A stretch of 64,000 nt of DNA from Peribacillus loiseleuriae (GCF_001183985.1 NZ_LFZW01000001.1:166806-230805), one strand, 5' to 3'; shown: positions 21,626 through 30,757, counted from the stretch's first letter. Notes: a model not told the origin generated them from the sequence alone. Program-made: numbers and translations.

Positions 21626-21745
21626 AGAATGTTTGAAAAGTCATGAAACGGATCATGTGAATGACTTTAAGGAGGTGGTGTTCCACCACGTTGAATTCCA
21701 GCAACATGCAAGATAATAATTAAACGTTAACGGAGGGTTTATTAG

Positions 21746-23089
21746 GTGAAAAGATTCCTTTTACTAGCTATAACAGCCATTTTGACATTTGCTTTAGCCG
21801 CTTGTTCAAATGGTTCAACTGCAAAAACGAATTCATCAAATAGCGAAAAATCAGATTCAAAAAATGGACAAACGAGTGGGATCACGACAACGATTGATAA
21901 ACCAGTTACGATTGAATTTTGGCATGCAATGACCGGACATTTAGGTGAAACACTACAAAAAATGACAGATGAATTTAACAATTCACAAGAAAATATTACA
22001 GTTAAACTTGTGAGCCAAGGGAACTATGGCGATCTATCTAAGAAAGTAATGGCTTCTGCAAAAGCGCGTACTTTACCTGTCATGTCACAGGCCTATGAAG
22101 ATTGGATGACACAATATATCCAAAATGACCTCATTACAGATTTAACACCTTATGTGCAAGATGAGAAATATGGGTGGACGGACGAGGAGTACAACGACAT
22201 TGTAAAGGTTTTCCGTGATGCGAATACTTGGGATGGAAAATTATATGGAGTACCGTTCAATAAAAGTACAGAGATTCTTTACTATAATACAGATATGTTT
22301 AAAGAAAATAATTTAGAAGCTCCAACGACTTGGGAAGAGCTACGTAATGCTGCGCAAAAGTTAACGAATAAAGATAAAAAAGTTGTAGGGCTAGGGCTTG
22401 AGAATTCAATTGGCACTTCATTCCCTACATGGGTGAGACAAGCTGGTGGAACGTTCCTTGATGAAGGAAGTAACAAAATTATGTTTGATTCACCAGAAGG
22501 AAAAGAAGCACTTGAATTCTTAAATGGCATGATGGTAGATGGAATTGCACGATTAGCTGGAGAAGATGAATACATGTCTAACCCATTTGGTCGTGGAGAC
22601 ACAGGTATCTATATCGGATCGTCGGCAGGTATCCCATTTGTGTCACAAGCAGCAGAAGGTAATATTAACTGGTCTGCGGCTCCACTGCCAAAAGGTAAAG
22701 TGGGAGCAACTTCTTTCCAAGGCACCAACATAACAGTATTTTCTTCTGCAACAGATGAAGAAAAACTAGCAGCATGGGAATATTTGAAATTTATGACAAG
22801 CAAAGAGCAAACGGTATTCTGGGCGAAAGAAACGGGATACATTCCTGTTCGTACATCTGCACTAGAAGATCCAACTTGGAAGCAATATATCGAGGAAAAC
22901 CCAGTGTACGGTGTGGGACAACTACAATTTGAATCTGGCTTCTACGATCCACGTCCAGTCGGGGCTTTTGATATGAAGAATGTTGTATCAAAAGAAGTTC
23001 AATCCGTTCTTCTTGGACAAAAAAAAGTTGATCAAGGTTTAGCAGATGCAGCAAAAGGTGCACAAGACGCACTAGATAAAGCGAAGTAA
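21746..23089 (+). CDS. CUT1 extracellular solute-binding lipoprotein (UgpB-like)
   Basis: The 447-residue precursor has a lipoprotein signal: MKRFLLLAITAILTFALAAC with the lipobox LAAC, so the cysteine near position 20 is lipid-anchored outside the membrane. A serine/asparagine/lysine-rich linker follows, then a family-1 solute-binding fold beginning VTIEFWHAMTGHLGETLQKM. The WHAMTG start, LYGVPFNKSTEILYYN and the late GQLQFESGFYDPRPVGAF strongly recall UgpB-type glycerol-3-phosphate/glycerophosphodiester binding proteins. The GTG start follows CGGAGGG. It delivers substrate to the permeases upstream. Preference for a phosphorylated ligand is inference, but it fits the nucleotidase in the same unit. 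Confidence 0.88.
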   Translation: MKRFLLLAITAILTFALAACSNGSTAKTNSSNSEKSDSKNGQTSGITTTIDKPVTIEFWHAMTGHLGETLQKMTDEFNNSQENITVKLVSQGNYGDLSKKVMASAKARTLPVMSQAYEDWMTQYIQNDLITDLTPYVQDEKYGWTDEEYNDIVKVFRDANTWDGKLYGVPFNKSTEILYYNTDMFKENNLEAPTTWEELRNAAQKLTNKDKKVVGLGLENSIGTSFPTWVRQAGGTFLDEGSNKIMFDSPEGKEALEFLNGMMVDGIARLAGEDEYMSNPFGRGDTGIYIGSSAGIPFVSQAAEGNINWSAAPLPKGKVGATSFQGTNITVFSSATDEEKLAAWEYLKFMTSKEQTVFWAKETGYIPVRTSALEDPTWKQYIEENPVYGVGQLQFESGFYDPRPVGAFDMKNVVSKEVQSVLLGQKKVDQGLADAAKGAQDALDKAK

Positions 23090-23134
23090 TGAAGAAAGAA
23101 GCAGAAAAGGATATTCTTATTTACTAATAAAACA

Positions 23135-23182
23135 AAGAGGTTGTCTTTGGGGTCATAGCCCTAAGCTTTTAGGCAGCCTCTT
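23135..23182 (+). terminator. Hairpin between binding protein and MBL gene
   Basis: AAGAGGTTGTCT pairs (with G-U pairs) with AGGCAGCCTCTT around a loop that contains GGGGTC...GCCC. No T run follows, so read-through or an mRNA stabiliser role is likely. Confidence 0.5.
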
Positions 23183-23223
23183 ATCAAATGAATTTGATAA
23201 TTTGAATGGATGGGGTGATTTGG

Positions 23224-24627
23224 GTGGCAACACTCGAACGGACAAATATTCGTTTTTTTGGTGGGTTACGAACAATTGGTGGAACAATCGTGACAGTGGA
23301 ATATAAAGATTCTAGAGTTGTGTTTGACTTTGGATTAAAATACGATCCTGCCAATAACTTTTTTGACGGAAAGCTTCAATTGCGCACAACTTCCATTGTT
23401 CAAGATTATTTACGTTTAGGCATGATTCCAAAGATAGATGGTCTATATTCCGAAAAGGACTTAGCGGGAAATGAAGGCGTTATTCCTGCAGAATTAGACA
23501 AACGGCAAACAGCTGTGATTATTTCCCATATCCATCTTGATCATATTGGTGCCATGGGAACGATTGCTCCTGAAATACCTGTATATCTTACAAGCGATTC
23601 ACTAAAGCTCTATCATGCTCTTGACACGATCGGAGAAGGTGTGCCAGGGAACAGAGATTATCAGAACTGTGATTATGACCAATCTTTCAGTGTTGGCGAA
23701 ATAATAGTTACTCCAATCCAAGTAGATCACGACATATTAGGAGCCTGTGCATTCCATATTGAAACGCCAGAGGGGTCTATATTCTACACGGGTGATCTTC
23801 GATTACATGGTAACTATCCAGAACGAATCGAGCAAATGATTCAAAAAGCAAAAGAATGTGGTTTTGATGTTCTTATTATGGAAGGAACGACTTTAAATAG
23901 TGTAGAAGTACAGCGAGATTCGATGGTTTCAACGAATAAAATTTTTGAAGACCTTTTAACGGAGGCTCAATTGCCGAGAAAAATGGTAGAAGCTTTAGAA
24001 GAAGCAAAAGGGGTTGGCTGTTTCAATATTTATAATCGAAACCTTGATCGAATAGAAGGTATTTTAACAGCAGGAAAAAGTAGTAAACGAATCGTAGTAT
24101 TTGAACCGGAACTGGCATATCTTGCATCCTTGTTCATGCCTGAAAGTGAATTCGCTGTTTATTTATCTTCCCAAACGAAAGAAGAGATGAAGAACGATTC
24201 ATTATTAGAATGGAAGAAAGCTGTACTCGAGCGATATGAAACATTGGATGCTGTCCAAATCAATGAAGACCCTTCGCGTTATTTTGTACAAAATAGTTAT
24301 GAACAGACAATGGAGATGTTTGATTTACACGTAGAAAATGGCGTTTATATTCATTCAAACGGCGTACCGTTGGGGGATTTCGATCCATCTTATCAAAACT
24401 TGAAAAACTTCTTAAAAAGAATCGGTATCAATCACGTACTTGTTGGAACATCAGGCCACGCGATTCCGAATCATTTACAATATATTGTAGACGAACTCGA
24501 TCCGGATTTCTTAATTCCACTTCATAGTTTTCATCCGGAACGATTAATTCCTAGGCGCGGTAAGCAAGTATTACCTGAGTATGGTGTGACGTATGTGTTG
24601 AAGAACCACGAGTTAACAAAACAGTAA
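23224..24627 (+). CDS. Metallo-beta-lactamase fold hydrolase, beta-CASP/RNase J-like
   Basis: This 467-residue cytosolic protein has the metallo-beta-lactamase metal motif SHIHLDHIG (H102, H104, D106, H107). GDLRLHG supplies the bridging aspartate, and a late histidine lies in LHSFHPERL. Size and order (MBL half, inserted helical domain, return to MBL) match beta-CASP nucleases such as RNase J, but the RNase J C-terminal domain is missing (467 against about 555). GTG 23224 follows GGGGTGATTTGG; the ATG at 23206 has no ribosome-binding site. It lies between a CUT1 importer and a 5'-nucleotidase-family gene. A nuclease or phosphodiesterase acting on imported phosphorylated material is inference. 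Confidence 0.8.
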   Translation: MATLERTNIRFFGGLRTIGGTIVTVEYKDSRVVFDFGLKYDPANNFFDGKLQLRTTSIVQDYLRLGMIPKIDGLYSEKDLAGNEGVIPAELDKRQTAVIISHIHLDHIGAMGTIAPEIPVYLTSDSLKLYHALDTIGEGVPGNRDYQNCDYDQSFSVGEIIVTPIQVDHDILGACAFHIETPEGSIFYTGDLRLHGNYPERIEQMIQKAKECGFDVLIMEGTTLNSVEVQRDSMVSTNKIFEDLLTEAQLPRKMVEALEEAKGVGCFNIYNRNLDRIEGILTAGKSSKRIVVFEPELAYLASLFMPESEFAVYLSSQTKEEMKNDSLLEWKKAVLERYETLDAVQINEDPSRYFVQNSYEQTMEMFDLHVENGVYIHSNGVPLGDFDPSYQNLKNFLKRIGINHVLVGTSGHAIPNHLQYIVDELDPDFLIPLHSFHPERLIPRRGKQVLPEYGVTYVLKNHELTKQ

Positions 24628-24764
24628 GAGTGAGCATTGGCACTAGAAATATCATATCTCATAAACTTGTTGGATTTACGATCTTATAAATGATTATATT
24701 CGAGATAAATAGAAATTCATATTCTGGTTCTGATTAAAGAGCTAAAAAACAATGGAGGTGATAC

Positions 24765-26390
24765 ATGGTGGATAACGACGAAACAATTAAGTTAACCATT
24801 CTTTATACAAGTGATATTCACGGAAGCATCTATCCAATTAACTATGCAAATAACGAGACGGTCGAATGGGGATTAAGTAAGATAGCCACGAAGGTTAAGA
24901 TGGAAAGGGCCGAAGATCCCGATTTACTATTGATTGATAATGGTGATCTGATTCAAGGCTCGCCCTTAACCTATCATTATGGACAATTTTTACAGGATAA
25001 AGAACATCCGATGGTACGCCTTTTAAATCATTTATCATATGATGCGGCCATCATTGGCAATCACGAGTTTAATTATGGTCTTGATCTGCTAAATCAAGCT
25101 GTAAATGAATCTAATTTTCCATGGTTATCTGCAAATACGATCGATTCAATCTCAGGTAAGCCATATTTCGGTAGACCGTACATTATCAAAGAAATAAAAT
25201 CTGTGAAAGTTGCCATATTAGGTATTACGACACATTACATCCCGAATTGGGAAAAGCCTGAAAATATTCAGGGGATTGAATTTAAAAACACGTTGCAAGA
25301 AACGAAGAAATGGGCTTCATATTTGAAAGAAAAAGAGAAACCAGATGTATTAATTGTTTCGTATCATGGTGGTTTTGAAAGGGATTTAGAAACAGGTGAA
25401 CCAACTGAAGTCCTTACAGGAGAGAATCAAGGGTTTGCGATTTGTCAGGAAGTTGAAGGAATTGATGTGTTATTAACAGGTCATCAGCACCGTGAGCTTA
25501 CAGGCAAGATTAATGGGGTGGAAGTCATTCAGCCATCCTTCAAAGGGCAGGCATTGGGGAAAATAACCGTAAGCTTGAATAAGCAAAAAGAGATTCTTGA
25601 AAAAAACTCCGAATTGTTATGGATGGATGAAGTTGAAGTGGATACAGAGATCCTCAAACTTACTTTAAAGTACGAAGATGAAACGCAAAAATGGCTAGAT
25701 ACACCCATTGGATTCATTGAAGGAGATATGCGGATAACCGACCCGCTACGAATCCGAACGCAAGATCATCCACTTATTGAGTTTATTAACAAAGTGCAAA
25801 TGGATGTAGCTGGTGTAGAAATTTCTAATACAGCATTATTTGATAATACCTCACTCGGCTTTGGCAACCAAGTAACGATGCGTGATATAGTTTCAAACTA
25901 TATCTATCCTAATACATTAACCGTTTTGCGCTTATCCGGACATGATATCAAAGCGGCGCTTGAGCAAAGTGCTAGCTACTTTACTATTGATCAAGCGGGA
26001 GAGCTTGCGATAAACCCCTCATTCATTCAGCCGAAGCCGCAACACTATAATTATGATATGTGGGAAGGCATTGAGTACATTTTGGATATTACAAAACCAA
26101 TTGGATTGCGTGTAACAAAATTATATTTTAAAGGCAAGCCCTTAAACCTCGATTCAATGTTCGATGTTGTGATGAATAATTATCGTGCTTGTGGTGGTGG
26201 GGATTATATGATGTTTAAAGATAAACTAGTTGTGAAGGATATTCCAATGGATATGACGGAGCTAATTGCGAATTATATACGTAAGAGAAAAACGATCCAA
26301 GCGACAGCGAACCACAATTGGAATGTTATTTGGAAAAAAGATCTAGTTACCCTTGGGAATTCGTATGGCATATCTAAGCAAGAGGAATGA
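24765..26390 (+). CDS. 5'-nucleotidase / 2',3'-cyclic phosphodiesterase family metallophosphatase, cytosolic
   Basis: This 541-residue protein has the UshA-type two-domain layout. The metallophosphatase domain has TSDIHGSI, DNGDLIQGSP, GNHEFNYG, SYHGGFE and GHQHREL. A C-terminal nucleotidase domain follows (LRIRTQDHPL, SGHDIKAALEQSA, VVMNNYRACGGGDY). It has no signal peptide, unlike secreted UshA or YfkN, so it should act in the cytoplasm like YunD-type proteins. AATGGAGGTGA precedes the ATG. It is the last gene of the importer/MBL unit; downstream the TPP riboswitch opens a new unit. The likely role is dephosphorylation of an imported nucleotide or related phosphoester. Confidence 0.85.
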   Translation: MVDNDETIKLTILYTSDIHGSIYPINYANNETVEWGLSKIATKVKMERAEDPDLLLIDNGDLIQGSPLTYHYGQFLQDKEHPMVRLLNHLSYDAAIIGNHEFNYGLDLLNQAVNESNFPWLSANTIDSISGKPYFGRPYIIKEIKSVKVAILGITTHYIPNWEKPENIQGIEFKNTLQETKKWASYLKEKEKPDVLIVSYHGGFERDLETGEPTEVLTGENQGFAICQEVEGIDVLLTGHQHRELTGKINGVEVIQPSFKGQALGKITVSLNKQKEILEKNSELLWMDEVEVDTEILKLTLKYEDETQKWLDTPIGFIEGDMRITDPLRIRTQDHPLIEFINKVQMDVAGVEISNTALFDNTSLGFGNQVTMRDIVSNYIYPNTLTVLRLSGHDIKAALEQSASYFTIDQAGELAINPSFIQPKPQHYNYDMWEGIEYILDITKPIGLRVTKLYFKGKPLNLDSMFDVVMNNYRACGGGDYMMFKDKLVVKDIPMDMTELIANYIRKRKTIQATANHNWNVIWKKDLVTLGNSYGISKQEE

Positions 26391-26522
26391 CAAAAAATCA
26401 ATCTACTGGAACTTTTTGCCCAATCTAATTGTAATTTCATAAACATATCTCTTGAAAATTAACAAGACCTATGGCAAAGTTAATAGATAATAAGGCACTA
26501 AACGAATTGAATAACGAAACAT

Positions 26523-26614
26523 GTAGGGGGACCAGTGTTGCTGGTTGAGACCGTATCCAATAGATACATACCCTTGGAACCTGATCTGGTTAAAACCAGC
26601 GTAGGGAACATATT
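26523..26614 (+). promoter_or_regulatory. TPP riboswitch (THI element)
   Basis: The conserved core is present in order: GGGGG near 26526, TTGAGA (26564-26569), the ACCCTTGGAACCTGATCTGG block, and ACCAGCGTAGGGAA at 26595-26608. It is followed by an intrinsic terminator at 26641-26672, so thiamine pyrophosphate should stop transcription before thiY. Confidence 0.92.
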
Positions 26615-26640
26615 TAAACAGGACTCAATTGTTACGATAT

Positions 26641-26672
26641 GCACCCTAGGTATAAACCTACGGTGCTTTTTT
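26641..26672 (+). terminator. Riboswitch expression-platform terminator
   Basis: GCACCcTAGG pairs with CCTAcGGTGC around TATAAA, followed by TTTTTT. It lies directly upstream of the thiY ribosome-binding site. Confidence 0.88.
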
Positions 26673-26764
26673 ACGTAGCGCTGTTCCTATTAAACGTTTA
26701 CATATCTTCCTCCTTGTTTCTTCGTTTGCTGCTTTGTAAAGACATGTTAAAAGGAGGAATTATG

Positions 26765-27757
26765 ATGAAGAAATGGCTTGTATTGCTATGCACGGTACTG
26801 ATTCTCGCTGCTTGTGGGAATAGTAAGGACGATGGTTCGAAGGGAAATAATCAAGAGAAGCTAAAGAAAGTCACCATGGTTTTAGATTGGACGCCGAATA
26901 CGAATCATACTGGTTTGTATGTTGCAAAAGAAAATGGGTATTTTGAAGAAAAGGGATTAGATGTTGAGATTATAATGCCAGGTGAAGCGGGAGCTAACCA
27001 GCTTGTCGCGGCAGGAAAAGCAGAGTTCGGAATTGGCTACCAGGAATCTTTGACAGAAGCGCGTGTACAAGGTGTGCCATTAGTTTCTATTGCCGCCATT
27101 ATTCAACATAACACGTCTGGGTTTGCTTCTCCAGCTGATAAGAAAATTACTTCTCCGAAAGATTACGAAGGCAAGACTTATGGTGGCTGGGGTGCACCTG
27201 TCGAGAAGGCTGTCCTTTCTTCTCTGATGAAGCAGGAAAATGGAGATGTGGAAAAAGTCGGTATTGTGAATATGGGAGATACGGATTTTTTCACAGCGGT
27301 TAAACGAGATGTTGATTTTGCTTGGATTTATTATGGATGGACAGGTGTAGAAGCTGAGCTGCGTGGCGAGAAATTGAATATGCAATATTTGACCGACTAC
27401 ACGGAAAAGCTAGATTACTATACGCCTGTTCTCACAACGAGTGAGAATCTGATAAAAGAAGATCCAGAGACAGTCCGTTCCTTTGTAGCCGCAGTTTCAA
27501 AAGGTTATCAATATACGATTGATCATCCGGATGAAGCGGCTAGCATCTTAATCAAAGCAGTTCCAGACTTAGATCCGGAATTGGTAAAAGCTAGTCAAAA
27601 ATGGTTATCACCGAAATATCAAGATGACGCTTCAAAATGGGGTGTTCAAGATCAAAAGGTTTGGGAAAACTATGCAAGCTGGATGTTAGAGAACGGTTTG
27701 CTTGAAAGTGAATTAGACGCAAAAAAAGCATTCACCAATGAATTTTTACCGAAATAA
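26765..27757 (+). CDS. thiY: Thiamine pyrimidine-precursor binding lipoprotein
   Basis: The 330-residue precursor starts with a lipoprotein signal (MKKWLVLLCTVLILAACGNS, lipobox LAAC), then an NMT1/THI5-like periplasmic-binding fold: KVTMVLDWTPNTNHTGLYVA, EAGANQLVAAGKAEFGIGYQ, WIYYGWTGVEAE. This is the ThiY type, which binds formylaminopyrimidine-like precursors of the thiamine pyrimidine (HMP) moiety. AAAGGAGG precedes the two adjacent ATGs; 26765 has the better spacing. The longer in-frame reading from 26639 runs through the riboswitch terminator and is rejected. It is the first gene of a TPP-controlled operon. Confidence 0.92.
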   Translation: MKKWLVLLCTVLILAACGNSKDDGSKGNNQEKLKKVTMVLDWTPNTNHTGLYVAKENGYFEEKGLDVEIIMPGEAGANQLVAAGKAEFGIGYQESLTEARVQGVPLVSIAAIIQHNTSGFASPADKKITSPKDYEGKTYGGWGAPVEKAVLSSLMKQENGDVEKVGIVNMGDTDFFTAVKRDVDFAWIYYGWTGVEAELRGEKLNMQYLTDYTEKLDYYTPVLTTSENLIKEDPETVRSFVAAVSKGYQYTIDHPDEAASILIKAVPDLDPELVKASQKWLSPKYQDDASKWGVQDQKVWENYASWMLENGLLESELDAKKAFTNEFLPK

Positions 27758-27770
27758 GGAGGAGAGCAAC

Positions 27771-28064
27771 ATGAGCGACTCATTAGTAAGCATTCAAATT
27801 ATCCCGAAAACAAAAAATGGGGAAGATGTGATTCCTTATGTAGATGAAGCCATAGCGATTATTCATGACTCTGGAATTAAATATGAAGTTCATCCACTTG
27901 AAACAACCATGGAAGGAAATTTGACAGAAATCTTTTCAATTATCGAAAAAATGAATCAACGGATGATTGAGATTGGCAGTAGAAATGTGATTTCTCAAGT
28001 GAAAATTCTTTATCAACCGAGCGGCGCATCTATGGCTAAATTGACAGAGAAATATCGCCCATGA
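27771..28064 (+). CDS. Thiamine-binding MTH1187/YkoF-like protein
   Basis: This 97-residue protein has the ferredoxin-like MTH1187/YkoF fold signature: VSIQIIPKTKNGEDVIPYVDEAI, GIKYEVHPLETTMEG, KMNQRMIEIGSRNVISQVKI. YkoF and MTH1187 family members bind thiamine or its pyrimidine. It lies between thiY and thiX, with AAGGAGGAG upstream and its stop overlapping the thiX ATG. It may hold the imported pyrimidine in the cytosol, which is inference. The start at 27771 is preferred over an extension that overlaps thiY. Confidence 0.85.
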   Translation: MSDSLVSIQIIPKTKNGEDVIPYVDEAIAIIHDSGIKYEVHPLETTMEGNLTEIFSIIEKMNQRMIEIGSRNVISQVKILYQPSGASMAKLTEKYRP

Positions 28065-28831
28065 AGATTTGGTATAAAGGATGGAGACCAGCTCTGGTCC
28101 TCATCCTTTTATTCATCATATGGGAAGTGTCCTGTCGATTGTTCGAAATACCAAAATGGCTTCTACCTTCCCCGACGCAGATTTTGTTAGAAGGAGCAGC
28201 TGGATGGCCGAATTACTACCGCCATCTAACATCGACAATTGGATTAGCAATCATCGGCTTTTTAATTGGCTCAAGCGTAGGTATCGCAGTGGCTATTGGT
28301 CTTCACCTTATTCCGAAGCTTAGAGAAGCACTTTATCCGATTATCATTCTCTCGCAAAATATTCCAATCATTGTGTTGGCGCCACTTCTTGTTATTTGGT
28401 TCGGGTTCGGAATATTACCTAAGCTCATTGTCATTACACTTGTTTGTTTTTTTCCAATCACAGTAGCTGCTTTGGATGGATTTAGACAAACGAGTTCAGA
28501 GCTTATGCACTATATGAAAATGGCTGGGGCTTTGAAGAAACAAATTTTTTGGAAATTGGAGTGGCCTTATGCGCTACCATCCATTTTCTCAGGCTTGAAG
28601 ATCTCCGCTACGTATAGCGTGATGGGGGCTGTTATTTCTGAATGGCTTGGGGCAAAAGAAGGAATTGGCGTCTATATGACATTAGCTTCTTCTTCCTTTC
28701 GAACGGACCGTGTCTTTGTCGCCATCTTTTTGATTATGGTTCTGAGTCTGGTATTCTTTGCCTTGATTGTTTCGCTAGAACGGATGATTGTGAAGTGGAA
28801 GCCGAAAGGAGATGGAAAAGGGCGTGACTAA
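28061..28831 (+). CDS. thiX: Thiamine-precursor ABC transporter permease
   Basis: This 256-residue permease of the nitrate/taurine/HMP class has about six helices. It contains WLLPSPTQIL near the N-terminus, the PIIILSQNIPIIVLAPLLVIWFG stretch and the EAA-like loop LMHYMKMAGALKKQIFWKLEWPYALPSI. Its ATG overlaps the previous stop (ATGA), indicating translational coupling. With ThiY and ThiZ it forms the importer for thiamine pyrimidine precursors. Confidence 0.92.
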   Translation: MKIWYKGWRPALVLILLFIIWEVSCRLFEIPKWLLPSPTQILLEGAAGWPNYYRHLTSTIGLAIIGFLIGSSVGIAVAIGLHLIPKLREALYPIIILSQNIPIIVLAPLLVIWFGFGILPKLIVITLVCFFPITVAALDGFRQTSSELMHYMKMAGALKKQIFWKLEWPYALPSIFSGLKISATYSVMGAVISEWLGAKEGIGVYMTLASSSFRTDRVFVAIFLIMVLSLVFFALIVSLERMIVKWKPKGDGKGRD

Positions 28832-29561
28832 ACTTTTAATTGAGAACCTATCGAAATCATTTGGTGAAAGTCAAGTGCTGAATCAGTTATCTCTTCATGT
28901 AAAAGAAGCAGAGTTCGTGTCGATATTAGGACCTTCTGGGAGTGGGAAAAGCACTTTATTCCAACTAATCGGCGGATTGTATTCACCGGATTCTGGAGAA
29001 ATCAGACTTGATGGTAAACGAATTAACGGCAAAACTGGTTCGATTAGCTATACACCTCAAAGCCCATCTCTGTTGCCTTGGCGAACAGTTCTCGGCAATA
29101 TCTTGCTTGGTGGAGAACTTGTTGGGGAGACAGATGAAGCAGCTGCTTTAGATATGATTAATAAAGCGGGTCTGAAAGGATACGAGAACGCTTATCCATA
29201 TGAACTGTCGGGAGGGATGAAGCAGAGAGTGGCGTTTATTCGCAGTCTGCTAAGTCCGCAATCGCTGATTTGTTTAGATGAACCTTTTTCAGCGCTCGAT
29301 GAATTCACGCGTCTTGAAATGCAAAACTGGCTCTTATCTGTTTGGGAAGAGGATAAACGTGCCATTTTACTCGTAACCCATAATATTGAAGAAGCTCTTT
29401 ACTTATCTGATCGCATTATTGTGTTATCAGAGAAGCCTACCCAAGTGAAAAAAGAGTTTATTGTTCCGTTTCCGAGACCGAGACAAGCAGCGCTTTTACT
29501 AAGTGAGGAATTTTTACATTGGAAAAAGAAGATTTACAATGAATTGCGGGTGATTATGTGA
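28824..29561 (+). CDS. thiZ: Thiamine-precursor ABC transporter ATPase
   Basis: This roughly 245-residue ATPase has Walker [10 protein letters not shown], the Q-loop in SYTPQSPSLLPWRTV, the signature ELSGGMKQRVAFIRSLL, Walker B LICLDEPFSALDE and H-loop LVTHNIEEAL. The Q-loop LLPWRT is typical of the nitrate/taurine/HMP group. GTG 28824 is my choice because the in-frame ATG at 28812 directly abuts GGAG with no spacing; either is possible. It overlaps the thiX stop. Confidence 0.9.
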   Translation: MTKLLIENLSKSFGESQVLNQLSLHVKEAEFVSILGPSGSGKSTLFQLIGGLYSPDSGEIRLDGKRINGKTGSISYTPQSPSLLPWRTVLGNILLGGELVGETDEAAALDMINKAGLKGYENAYPYELSGGMKQRVAFIRSLLSPQSLICLDEPFSALDEFTRLEMQNWLLSVWEEDKRAILLVTHNIEEALYLSDRIIVLSEKPTQVKKEFIVPFPRPRQAALLLSEEFLHWKKKIYNELRVIM

Positions 29562-30334
29562 AACATTCTATAATTGACTCTCATATTCATTTTGACCAAT
29601 ATTCAGAGAGTACCCGGTCTACCATTTTAAAAGAATTGCCAGAATATAAGGTGGAGGCACTTATTTCCGTGTCAACGAATCTAGTCTCTGCTCAAAAAAA
29701 CCTAGCTTTAGCAGAGGTGGATGAACGAATAAAGCCTGCTTTCGGTTTTCATCCAGAACAAGAGCTACCAAGTGATTGGGAAGTGAATCAATTATGTTCA
29801 TTCTTAAATGAACACAAAAATCAAATGGTTGCTATTGGTGAAGTAGGCTTACCCTACTATTTGCTGCGCGAACATCCCGAAATAAAGGTTGAGCCGTATC
29901 TTGAAATGCTTGAAATTTTTGTAAAACAAGCTTCGGAGCTGAATAAGCCAATTAGTCTTCATGCTGTATACGACGACGCTCCTGTGGTCTGTGACCTTTT
30001 AGAAAAATACTCGGTGACAAAGGCACATTTCCACTGGTTCAAAGGTGATGAAAGAACGGTTCAACGTATGATTCAGAATGGGTATTATATTTCAATTACT
30101 CCGGACTGCTTGTATGAAACAGAGATTCAGCAATTGATAAAAGCCTATCCGTTAGCCAATATGATGGTAGAAACGGACGGACCATGGCCATTCGGAGGAC
30201 CATTCCAAGATACTGTGACTCATCCTAAAATGATTCATGACAGTGTACAACAAATAGCAGAAATAAAGAGGGTTCAGGTAGAGAAAGTATACGTGGAGTT
30301 GTATAAAAATACGAAAAAATTTTATGGATTGTAA
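29558..30334 (+). CDS. TatD family metal-dependent hydrolase in thiamine operon
   Basis: This 258-residue amidohydrolase-superfamily protein begins DSHIHFDQ (HxH metal ligands H9, H11). It then shows AFGFHPEQ, the metal glutamate in AIGEVGLPYY, ISLHAVYDD, AHFHWFKGD and a final aspartate in VETDGPWPF. The TatD family is usually described as DNases, but this copy is translationally coupled to thiZ (GTGA overlap) and so is co-expressed under TPP control. In other Bacillus the ThiXYZ cargo is deformylated by YlmB; no ylmB is here. A role in processing the imported pyrimidine is inferred from context only. Confidence 0.85.
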   Translation: MKHSIIDSHIHFDQYSESTRSTILKELPEYKVEALISVSTNLVSAQKNLALAEVDERIKPAFGFHPEQELPSDWEVNQLCSFLNEHKNQMVAIGEVGLPYYLLREHPEIKVEPYLEMLEIFVKQASELNKPISLHAVYDDAPVVCDLLEKYSVTKAHFHWFKGDERTVQRMIQNGYYISITPDCLYETEIQQLIKAYPLANMMVETDGPWPFGGPFQDTVTHPKMIHDSVQQIAEIKRVQVEKVYVELYKNTKKFYGL

Positions 30335-30484
30335 ATCATATTTGAATAGCTTACCAAAGGACGGTGTCCTATCAAAAATATTTCCGTTAATAATTTGCAA
30401 TCGTTGCCAAATCCTGTTATTATTAAGAGGAATTATTTTTGTTCGGTACTGTAGGAATCTAAAAGTGAGAACTTTTTGACTCGA

Positions 30485-30515
30485 TTGTCACTCAGAGCAA
30501 GGATAGTAATATAAT
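30485..30515 (+). promoter_or_regulatory. Possible promoter of cold-shock gene
   Basis: TTGTCA (30485-30490) and TATAAT (30510-30515) are separated by 19 bases, longer than ideal. TAATAT at 30507 with a 16-base spacer is an alternative. Confidence 0.4.
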
Positions 30516-30545
30516 GTGTGATGAACGCACTAGGAGGCAACAACA

Positions 30546-30746
30546 ATGGAACAAGGTAAAGTAAAATGGTTTAACGCAGAAAAAGGTTTTGGATTCATCG
30601 AACGCGAAAACGGAGACGATGTATTCGTACATTTCTCAGCTATTCAAAGCGAAGGTTTCAAATCTCTTGACGAAGGTCAAGAAGTGACTTTTGAAGTTGA
30701 ACAAGGTCAACGTGGACCACAAGCTTCTAACGTACAAAAAGCTTAA
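30546..30746 (+). CDS. Cold-shock protein, CspA family
   Basis: The 66-residue single OB-fold RNA/ssDNA-binding protein has both RNP motifs: KGFGFIE (RNP1) and VFVHFSAI (RNP2). It begins [20 protein letters not shown], as in Bacillus CspB/CspD. AGGAGGCAACAAC precedes the ATG, and a strong terminator follows. It likely acts as an RNA chaperone. It is a single gene. Confidence 0.96.
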   Translation: MEQGKVKWFNAEKGFGFIERENGDDVFVHFSAIQSEGFKSLDEGQEVTFEVEQGQRGPQASNVQKA

Positions 30747-30757
30747 TTGATACATGC

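Noticed and set aside
26639..26764. N-terminal extension of thiY from 26639
   Set aside because: It would be translated through the TPP-riboswitch terminator hairpin. AAAGGAGG and a lipoprotein signal place the start at 26765.
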